Positions 25,871-32,252 of a stretch of DNA of 64,000 nt are shown one piece after another (position 1 is the stretch's first letter; every line of letters starts with the position of its first letter). The stretch comes from CBDDFS01 sp965227255 (lineage in GTDB: Bacteria; Bacteroidota; Bacteroidia; Flavobacteriales_E; Vicingaceae). The DNA lies in NCBI GenBank assembly GCA_965227255.1, contig CBDDFS010000005.1:1-64000 (forward strand). Reading direction: 5' to 3'. The translations under genes were made by a program, and so were the position numbers. The notes under the pieces were generated by a model. It ran no database searches, was not told the DNA's origin, and saw only the letters and a list, made by a program, of their open reading frames with translations.

Positions 25871-28213
25871 TTAGAAAGTCAGGCTGAGTCCTATACTGGG
25901 CATGATAGGAAGCTGATTTACACGCTCCTGAGACACTCTGTCGAGATAAAAAATGTTCTCACGATTGAAAACATTGGTGCAAGACACGTTGGCCGTAAGA
26001 ATACTGTTTTCGGCCAAAACGAATTTTCGTTTTACAGAAATATCAAATCTGCTGTACCAAGGAAGTCGGTTACTATTCAGGTCACCATATTGGATGCTTA
26101 CGTCATCCGGATTGTAAGTTGTGTAGTCAACATTCACATCGTTGAAGTCGACATCTCCATAATATCCCTGAGTTGGAGTAAATGGGAAACCACTTCCCAA
26201 ATTCCACCTTGCTCCTGCTTCCCAAAGAAGGTCTTTTCCAAATGTATATGAACCTACAAGATTGACATTATGTCGTCTGTCGAATGTAGCCCAGTATTCC
26301 TGAACCCCATCCCATCTGGTTACAAAACCTAAAGAGTAAACTCCCCAAACGGTAAATTCGCGGTTTCTATATTTAAGCAGGAAGTCTACACCGTATGCAT
26401 CTCCTATCTCAACAATAAAATCATTTGTCAACAATGGGTTGGCATCATTCGCATCCGATTCATCGGCAACTTTATATGGATTAATGTTGGTCAACTGATT
26501 GAACCACTTGTAATAACCTTCCACATTTAAATTCCATCGGTCTGTGATATCCCACTCAAAACCGGCAAGTGCATGCGTGGCTTTCTGAAGTTTCGTATTC
26601 ACATCAACAATCTCTCCGTCACGAGTTCTGAATTGATCCTGCAAATTTTCAGGACCTGTAAGGAAACTATAGAAAAGGTTGACTACATCTCTGTCTGAAG
26701 TACCACTGATAAGGTTCTGTGAATACATACCTGCAGCACCCTTTAATCTAAAATTATTATTTACGTTATACTTTGCACCGATCCTTGGCTCAGGACTGAA
26801 TTCGCTTAGTGAAGAATAATATTGTAGTCGAATACTTGGTTCAACAACCCATTTTCCGGCATTGATCCTGTAGGTGAAATAACCACCAAGTTCCGTCGTA
26901 TTCTGATCCTGCTCAATTTTTCGACCAACCTGATTCACGAAATTGTAGGCTGTGGCCATACCAATTATTTCAAAACCGTATTTAAGCTGATCATCTCCGA
27001 TGTAATTCGTGAAATTCATACCGGCGTTGAATGCATTGATGGAAGAAAATCTATTCTGGTCGGGCCTGCTCACATCAGCAGCTTCATCATTGGTCTGAAT
27101 TTCATAAGAAGAATATGCCACAATGATGTCTATCAATACATTCGATTGAGCCGGAATAATGATCGGATTGACACCAAATCCCCATTGATTCCATTCAATC
27201 TGAGAGATGTTTGTGAAATTGGCCTGATCACGATAGTTGAATCCGAAAAGGTTCAATTTGTTACCATTTCCACCATAAATCGAATACTTTCCATATAGAT
27301 CCAGGAAGCTGTAAGGCAACTCTTGATCGACATATGAATAGATCGATTCTGACGTGCGATCGAGATAAAGATTCTTAGCAGAAATTAAGAGTGACGAACC
27401 TCCTGCTCCTTCTTCCTTGGGTTTTACAATAGGAATGTCAAGCAAGGCTTTTGCTCCAAATGTGCTAAGGCCGACCTGACCTCCAAGTCTGTTTCTGGCA
27501 CCATCTCTGGTTTTGATATCTATAACGGAAGAAATTCTACCACCATAATTCGCATTAAATCCTCCTGTATAAACATCAGCAGTCTTTATTATATCAGTCT
27601 CAAAAACTGAAAACAATCCAATGGTATGAAAAGGATTATATACGATCATACCATCAAGCAGGACCTTATTCTGTATTGGAGAACCTCCACGAATAAATAG
27701 CTGACCACCCTGGTCCCCTGTAAAAACCACACCCGGCTGAACCTGCAATGCCTGAGCAAGATCCGGTTCACCTCCAATGGCCGGAACCTTGGTAATTTCT
27801 TTCGGAGTTAGCTTAACTACGGACATCTTTACTTCCGTTTGCGCTTCCTGTTTTTCGGCTGATATATTAACGGCCGACAACTTTACTGTAGCTGGCTCCA
27901 AATAAATATTCCTTGAAATAATATCGCCACCTTCAAGGGTAATGCTTTCGCTGTATTTCTCATATCCAACGCTACTCACAACCAGATTGTAAGTACCAGG
28001 CTCGACTTTCGACAATGAATAGAAGCCATTGACATCGGTAGCAAGACCATATTTTGTACCCTCCAGTGCCACATTCACGAAAATCACAGGTTCTTTAGTA
28101 TCCTTATCGTAAACAATTCCTTTTACGATAGCACTTTGTCCAAACAGACCGAAAGAGGTAAAAAGCAAAGCAAGGGAGAATAGTCCCGTGAGTATATGGC
28201 TAGGCAGTTTCAT
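25871..28213 (-). CDS. TonB-dependent receptor with carboxypeptidase-like regulatory domain
   Basis: A 780-residue outer-membrane receptor. Signal peptide 1-26 (ends FGLFGQ). Residues 28-112 form the carboxypeptidase-regulatory-like domain typical of Bacteroidota transporters (VKGIVYDKDTKEPVIFVNVAL; VEPGTYNLVVSSVGYEKY). The plug follows (about 130-240: ALQVQPGVVFTGDQGGQLFIRGGSP, LLDGMIVYNPFHTIGLFSVF, VYTGGFNANYGGRISSVIDIKTRDG), then a barrel ending in GLSLTF with a terminal Phe. No SusD partner gene is adjacent, so this is not a clear SusCD glycan system; the substrate could be a siderophore, vitamin or peptide. A 9-bp inverted repeat overlaps the predicted transcription start, which suggests a repressor site. 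Confidence 0.93.
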   Translation of the reverse strand: MKLPSHILTGLFSLALLFTSFGLFGQSAIVKGIVYDKDTKEPVIFVNVALEGTKYGLATDVNGFYSLSKVEPGTYNLVVSSVGYEKYSESITLEGGDIISRNIYLEPATVKLSAVNISAEKQEAQTEVKMSVVKLTPKEITKVPAIGGEPDLAQALQVQPGVVFTGDQGGQLFIRGGSPIQNKVLLDGMIVYNPFHTIGLFSVFETDIIKTADVYTGGFNANYGGRISSVIDIKTRDGARNRLGGQVGLSTFGAKALLDIPIVKPKEEGAGGSSLLISAKNLYLDRTSESIYSYVDQELPYSFLDLYGKYSIYGGNGNKLNLFGFNYRDQANFTNISQIEWNQWGFGVNPIIIPAQSNVLIDIIVAYSSYEIQTNDEAADVSRPDQNRFSSINAFNAGMNFTNYIGDDQLKYGFEIIGMATAYNFVNQVGRKIEQDQNTTELGGYFTYRINAGKWVVEPSIRLQYYSSLSEFSPEPRIGAKYNVNNNFRLKGAAGMYSQNLISGTSDRDVVNLFYSFLTGPENLQDQFRTRDGEIVDVNTKLQKATHALAGFEWDITDRWNLNVEGYYKWFNQLTNINPYKVADESDANDANPLLTNDFIVEIGDAYGVDFLLKYRNREFTVWGVYSLGFVTRWDGVQEYWATFDRRHNVNLVGSYTFGKDLLWEAGARWNLGSGFPFTPTQGYYGDVDFNDVNVDYTTYNPDDVSIQYGDLNSNRLPWYSRFDISVKRKFVLAENSILTANVSCTNVFNRENIFYLDRVSQERVNQLPIMPSIGLSLTF

Positions 28214-28240
28214 TTTGCGAGGCGCTAAAATAGGATTATT

Positions 28241-28267
28241 TGATGAACGATTTTTAACCGTTCATCA
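28241..28267. repeat. inverted repeat at the transcription start of the TonB receptor gene
   Basis: Arms TGATGAACG (28241-28249) and CGTTCATCA (28259-28267), 9 bp each, with a 9-base centre. It begins immediately downstream of the -7 box and covers the predicted start site, so it is a candidate operator; as RNA it would form a 5' hairpin. Confidence 0.55.
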
Positions 28268-28275
28268 CAAATATA
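28268..28275 (-). promoter_or_regulatory. -7 box TATATTTG of the TonB receptor gene
   Basis: Perfect TAnnTTTG on the minus strand, 54 bases before the ATG at 28213 and directly next to the inverted repeat at 28241-28267. The rest of the 28276-28378 gap shows nothing I can interpret. Confidence 0.55.
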
Positions 28276-28378
28276 GGAGCGCCTTGTATTGCCATTTAAA
28301 GGTGGGTTTTTTAAGCATGATTATTTTATCATTTAGGCATAAAGCTCGATAAATCAGATAAATGGACTTAAATAAAAA

Positions 28379-28402
28379 AGAGCGTTCAAACTTTGAACGC
28401 TC
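28379..28402 (-). terminator. Rho-independent terminator of aconitase
   Basis: GAGCGTTCAAA pairs with TTTGAACGCTC around a one-base centre (hairpin loop effectively about 7 bases). On the minus strand the stem is followed by a T-rich run TTTTTTATTT. It starts about 26 bases after the acn stop. Confidence 0.8.
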
Positions 28403-28427
28403 TCTTCTTAAAATAGAAATATCCTTT

Positions 28428-30692
28428 CTATTGATTCATCTTTATAAGATTTAGAGCCGAACCGGCTTTAAACCATTCGATCTGTGAATCATTATATGAA
28501 TGATTGAGCATGATCGTATCCTTGCTGCCGTCTGTATGCTCAACCTCCAGGGTAAGTTGTCTTCCCGGAGCAAACTGATCAAGATCTGTAAGGTTGAACG
28601 TATCATCTTCTTGTATCAGATCGTAGTCATTTTCATTGGCAAATGTAGTGGCCAACATACCTTGCTTTTTCAGGTTTGTTTCATGAATTCTCGCGAATGA
28701 CTTTGTAAGAACCATTTTTACACCTAAATGACGTGGTTCCATGGCAGCATGTTCACGGGAAGAACCCTCTCCATAATTATGGTCACCTACTACAATACTT
28801 GGAATACCTGCGGCCTTATAAGCTCTGGCTGTATCGGGTACTTTGTCATATTCACCAGTGATCTGATTCTTAACATAATCCGTCTCTTTGTTATAGGCAT
28901 TCACCGCGCCGATCAGGCAGTTATTAGAGATGTTATCCAGATGACCTCTGTATCTCAACCATGGACCAGCCATAGAAATATGATCGGTTGTACACTTGCC
29001 ATAAGCTTTGATCAAAAGCTTCATCCCGGAAATGTTATTACCATCCCATGCTTCAAATGGAGTCAAGAGCTGAAGTCTTTCGCTATCCGGTTTCACAACC
29101 ACTTCAACCCCACTTCCGTCTTCTGCCGGCGCCTGATATCCATTATCTTCAACCGCAAAACCCTTGTCCGGCAATTCAAATCCGCTCGGTTCGTCAAGTT
29201 TTACCGCTTCTCCACTTTCGTTGGTCAGTGAGTCAGAAATTGGGTTGAAATCAAGTCGACCTGCAATTGCAATTGCTGCAACCATTTCAGGTGAAGTAAC
29301 AAAGGCATGTGTATTGGGATTACCATCTGCACGCTTGGCGAAATTTCTATTGAAAGAATGAACGATAGAGTTCTTCTCTTGTTTATCAGCGCCCTCTCGA
29401 TCCCATTGTCCAATACAAGGTCCACAGGCATTGGTAAATATTCTTGCCGATTCGAATTTGTTGAAAGTATCGAACAAACCATCTCGTTCAGCAGTGAATC
29501 TAACCTGCTCTGAGCCCGGATTAATTCCCAAAATTGCCTTTGGCTTAACTCCTTTACTCACAGCATCCTCTACAATCGAAGCAGCACGAGTAAGATCTTC
29601 ATAAGATGAGTTGGTGCATGATCCAATCAATGCCCATTCGATTTCTGTAGGCCAGTCATTGGCTGCCGCCTTTTCTTTCATTTCAGCAACAGGTGTGGCT
29701 AAATCCGGAGTAAAGGGTCCATTCAAATGAGGACTGAGTGTTGACAGATCAATCTCAATTACCTGATCAAAATACTTTTCCGGATCAGCATAAACTTCTG
29801 GGTCAGCTGTCAGATGCTCTCTGATTCCATTGGCCATATCAGCAACCTCTGCCCTACCAGTAGCTCTGAGATACCTCTCCATCGAATCATCATATCCGAA
29901 TGTAGATGTTGTCGCACCAATTTCAGCACCCATGTTACAAATTGTACCTTTTCCTGTACATGAAAGCGACTCTGCACCCGGACCAAAGTACTCTACTACA
30001 CTTCCGGTACCTCCCTTAACAGTCAAAATTCCTGCTACTTTCAAGATTACATCCTTGGCCGATGTCCAGCCATTTAATTCTCCTGTAAGCTTAACACCGA
30101 TCAACTTCGGGAATTTTAATTCCCATGCCATTCCGGCCATTACATCCACAGCATCTGCTCCACCAACTCCAATGGCGATCATACCTAATCCACCGGCATT
30201 CACTGTATGTGAATCTGTTCCGATCATCATCCCACCGGGAAATGCATAATTTTCAAGAACGACCTGATGAATAATTCCAGCTCCTGGCTTCCAGAATCCG
30301 ATTCCATATTTATTGGAAACTGACTCCAGGAAGTTGAAGACCTCATTGTTTTTATTCAGCGCATCCTGCAGATCCTTATCCGCTCCTATTCTGGCCTGAA
30401 TTAAATGGTCGGCATGAACCGTGCTTGGAACGGCAGCCTTTGATTTTCCTGCCTGCATGAATTGCAATAGTGCCATCTGCGCTGTTGCATCCTGCATGGC
30501 AACACGGTCTGGAGCAAAGTCAACATAGGATGAACCTCTTTCATAAGATTCATTTGGCTCTGCTTTATATAAATGAGAATAAAGGATTTTCTCTGTTAGA
30601 CTCAGGGGTCGACCGACAATTTCCCTGGCCTTTTGTACTCTCCCTGGAAGACTTTGGTAAACCTTCCGGATCATATCAATATCGAATACCAT
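28428..30692 (-). CDS. acn: aconitate hydratase, mitochondrial type
   Basis: A 754-residue [4Fe-4S] enzyme of the TCA cycle that isomerises citrate to isocitrate; its product is the substrate of icd at 37272. The length and sequence match mitochondrial aconitase rather than bacterial AcnA or AcnB. Visible: SLTEKILYSHLYKAEP, QDATAQMALLQFM, VPSTVHADHLIQA, IGTDSHTVNAGGLGMIAIGVGGADA, cluster ligands Cys in GSCTNSS and in NACGPCIGQW, and the swivelling domain with GEGSSREHAAMEPRHLG (catalytic Ser region). It has a long leader (about 115 bases), unusual in this window, with a small GC-rich hairpin at its 5' end. A strong terminator follows. Confidence 0.96.
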   Translation of the reverse strand: MVFDIDMIRKVYQSLPGRVQKAREIVGRPLSLTEKILYSHLYKAEPNESYERGSSYVDFAPDRVAMQDATAQMALLQFMQAGKSKAAVPSTVHADHLIQARIGADKDLQDALNKNNEVFNFLESVSNKYGIGFWKPGAGIIHQVVLENYAFPGGMMIGTDSHTVNAGGLGMIAIGVGGADAVDVMAGMAWELKFPKLIGVKLTGELNGWTSAKDVILKVAGILTVKGGTGSVVEYFGPGAESLSCTGKGTICNMGAEIGATTSTFGYDDSMERYLRATGRAEVADMANGIREHLTADPEVYADPEKYFDQVIEIDLSTLSPHLNGPFTPDLATPVAEMKEKAAANDWPTEIEWALIGSCTNSSYEDLTRAASIVEDAVSKGVKPKAILGINPGSEQVRFTAERDGLFDTFNKFESARIFTNACGPCIGQWDREGADKQEKNSIVHSFNRNFAKRADGNPNTHAFVTSPEMVAAIAIAGRLDFNPISDSLTNESGEAVKLDEPSGFELPDKGFAVEDNGYQAPAEDGSGVEVVVKPDSERLQLLTPFEAWDGNNISGMKLLIKAYGKCTTDHISMAGPWLRYRGHLDNISNNCLIGAVNAYNKETDYVKNQITGEYDKVPDTARAYKAAGIPSIVVGDHNYGEGSSREHAAMEPRHLGVKMVLTKSFARIHETNLKKQGMLATTFANENDYDLIQEDDTFNLTDLDQFAPGRQLTLEVEHTDGSKDTIMLNHSYNDSQIEWFKAGSALNLIKMNQ

Positions 30693-30814
30693 ATCTTTTA
30701 TTTAAAGATGAATAATTAATAATTGACTACGACCAAAGGATAAATACTCTTACCAACGACTAAACCACACTTAGATACCCACACGGATCGAAACCTGCAG
30801 CTCGCAGGCCGCGG

Positions 30815-30845
30815 CAAAATTACAGAAATTGGAGGGGAAAATCAA
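30815..30845 (-). promoter_or_regulatory. predicted promoter of acn (TTG-N20-TAATTTTG)
   Basis: Minus-strand TTG at 30845-30843, spacer of exactly 20, and perfect -7 box TAATTTTG at 30822-30815. The predicted transcript starts near 30808, about 115 bases before the ATG; the hairpin CCTGC/GCAGG (30794-30808) is then at its very 5' end. The remainder of the leader is AT-rich and without obvious motifs. Confidence 0.6.
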
Positions 30846-30860
30846 CTGCATAAAAGGCAT

Positions 30861-30888
30861 AAAAAAAGGGCCGCCTCAGGCGACCCTT
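30861..30888 (-). terminator. Rho-independent terminator of rpsF-rpsR-rplI
   Basis: On the minus strand GGGTCGCC, loop TGA, GGCGGCCC (one G-T pair), then seven Ts. It lies 22 bases after the rplI stop. Confidence 0.85.
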
Positions 30889-30910
30889 CCTAAACTTATG
30901 AAAACAAATA

Positions 30911-31363
30911 TTATTCTGTTTCGGCAATCACTTCGAAATCAACCGTTGTTTCGATATTCTTATGCAGACGAATGTTTGCCTGATAAGAACCCAGTTGTTT
31001 GATGTTTTCTTCTTTCAACTGGATATTTTTTCGATCGATTGTGAATCCCTGATCCTTTAAAGCAGCAGCAAGTTGAATATTATTAACAGAACCGAAGATC
31101 TTTCCTTTCTCACCGGCTTTCGCAGTGACAGTCAATTTGATCTTGTTCAGCTTTTCAATTTGCGCTTCAGCTTCCTGAACCAGTTTCTCTTCTTTATGAG
31201 CTCTCTGACGAATTGTCTCTTCAAGCATTTTTTTGGTGCTCGCAGTAGCAATTTCAGCCATTCCTCTTGGGATAAGGAAATTTCTACCATAACCATCTCT
31301 AACGGTTACGATTTCATCCTTGAAACCCAATTTTTCAATATCTTCTTTCAGTATTACTTCCAT
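30911..31363 (-). CDS. rplI: 50S ribosomal protein bL9
   Basis: A 150-residue large-subunit protein that binds 23S rRNA near L1. The signature N-terminal RNA-binding domain is seen (MEVILKEDIEKLGFKDEIVTV; DGYGRNFLIPRGMAEIAT), then the long connecting helix (LEETIRQRAHKEEKLVQEAEAQIEKLNKI) and the C-terminal domain (GKIFGSVNNIQLAAALKDQG). It is the last gene of the rpsF-rpsR-rplI operon, the standard order, and is followed by a strong terminator. Confidence 0.97.
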   Translation of the reverse strand: MEVILKEDIEKLGFKDEIVTVRDGYGRNFLIPRGMAEIATASTKKMLEETIRQRAHKEEKLVQEAEAQIEKLNKIKLTVTAKAGEKGKIFGSVNNIQLAAALKDQGFTIDRKNIQLKEENIKQLGSYQANIRLHKNIETTVDFEVIAETE

Positions 31364-31375
31364 GATTCAAACTTC

Positions 31376-31645
31376 TTATTTAAGCAAGTCACCAACGTAT
31401 GGCATCAAAGCCAAATGTCTGGCACGCTTAATTGCTTGTGAAACTTTTCTTTGATACTTGAGCGATGTTCCGGTAATTCTTCTTGGAAGAATTTTACCCT
31501 GCTCATTTACAAAAGACAAAAGATAGTCTGGATCTTTATAGTCGATAAACTTAATTCGATTCTTTCTGAATCGACAGTATTTGTTCTTAACGATCTCAAT
31601 TGAAGGAGGTGTTAAGTACCTGATCTCTGATGAATTTTCTGCCAT
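31376..31645 (-). CDS. rpsR: 30S ribosomal protein bS18
   Basis: An 89-residue small-subunit protein that forms a heterodimer with S6 on the 16S rRNA platform. Marks: CRFRKNRIKFIDYKDPDYL, ILPRRITGTSLKYQRKVSQAIKRARHLALMPY, which is near identical to the family consensus. The Cys pair often found in zinc-type S18 is reduced here to a single Cys. It sits 5 bases downstream of rpsF and 12 upstream of rplI. Confidence 0.97.
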   Translation of the reverse strand: MAENSSEIRYLTPPSIEIVKNKYCRFRKNRIKFIDYKDPDYLLSFVNEQGKILPRRITGTSLKYQRKVSQAIKRARHLALMPYVGDLLK

Positions 31646-31650
31646 GACGA

Positions 31651-31995
31651 TTAAGCTTTAGTTCCTTTAATTCTCTCTTTTCTTTTCTCAGCATACGCAA
31701 CAGCATCTTTATCCAATGCTACGGTAAGAAATCGCATAACGCGTTCATCTCTTCTAAAAGCGATGTCAAGTTTTCCAATTACTTCCCCATCCGCTTCAAA
31801 CTCAAACAGGTTATAAAAACCAGTTGATTTCTTTTGGATTGGATAAGCAAGTTTCTTCATCCCCCAGAATTCATCGTGAAGGATTTTTGCTCCGGCATCC
31901 TTGAGCAACTTTCCAAATTTGCCGACTGTTTCCTTTGCCTGTGCCTCAGACAAAACGGGAGTTAAAATGAAAACAGTCTCATACCTTTTTTTCAT
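31651..31995 (-). CDS. rpsF: 30S ribosomal protein bS6
   Basis: A 114-residue small-subunit protein, partner of S18. Marks: RYETVFILTPVLSEAQAKETV at the start, HDEFWGMKKLAYPIQKKSTGFYNLFEFEADG and the C-terminal DERVMRFLTVALDKDA. First gene of the operon. The promoter is one of the best in the window, and the short leader holds a hairpin. In other bacteria the S6:S18 dimer binds a structure in this leader to regulate the operon; I could not identify that exact motif here. Confidence 0.97.
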   Translation of the reverse strand: MKKRYETVFILTPVLSEAQAKETVGKFGKLLKDAGAKILHDEFWGMKKLAYPIQKKSTGFYNLFEFEADGEVIGKLDIAFRRDERVMRFLTVALDKDAVAYAEKRKERIKGTKA

Positions 31996-32027
31996 GGTGT
32001 ATTAAACTTATTATTTTACAAAATTGT

Positions 32028-32047
32028 CCCCACTAAAAATTAGCGGG
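32028..32047 (-). promoter_or_regulatory. hairpin at the 5' end of the rpsF leader
   Basis: On the minus strand CCCGCTAA pairs with TTAGTGGG (one G-T pair) around a short T-rich loop. It begins almost at the predicted transcription start and ends about 33 bases before the rpsF ATG. It is a candidate site for S6:S18 feedback or a stabilising 5' hairpin. Confidence 0.4.
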
Positions 32048-32050
32048 CCG

Positions 32051-32081
32051 CAAAAATAGGAAGATTCTTTCAAACGTACAA
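32051..32081 (-). promoter_or_regulatory. predicted promoter of rpsF operon (TTG-N20-TATTTTTG)
   Basis: Minus-strand TTG at 32081-32079, 20-base spacer, and perfect -7 box TATTTTTG at 32058-32051. Confidence 0.65.
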
Positions 32082-32138
32082 TAGAAAGCAGATTCAATGT
32101 AAAATAGATTAAACCCGGAACTAAATCCTACATATTCT

Positions 32139-32166
32139 GGAATCTGGAATCAGGAATCTGAAATCT
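32139..32166. repeat. degenerate heptamer tandem repeat
   Basis: Four consecutive 7-base units: GGAATCT, GGAATCA, GGAATCT, GAAATCT, lying in the gap between the rpsF promoter and dnaX. Otherwise this 250-base gap holds only the two promoters. Confidence 0.6.
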
Positions 32167-32230
32167 CAACACCTCATCCTCTCATCCAAACCTTTTATCA
32201 CATTTTCCGCACTCAATATCATCCTTTCTC

Positions 32231-32238
32231 TATATTTG
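32231..32238 (+). promoter_or_regulatory. -7 box TATATTTG of dnaX
   Basis: Perfect TAnnTTTG, 14 bases before the dnaX ATG; the predicted leader is under 10 bases. Confidence 0.55.
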
Positions 32239-32252
32239 CTTCTCTTCTGTCT

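Noticed and set aside
25871..28213. SusC-SusD polysaccharide utilisation locus
   Set aside because: No SusD-like gene, glycoside hydrolase or sulfatase accompanies the receptor.
30794..30808. Iron-responsive element in the acn leader
   Set aside because: The loop does not contain CAGUGN and the stem lacks the bulged C.
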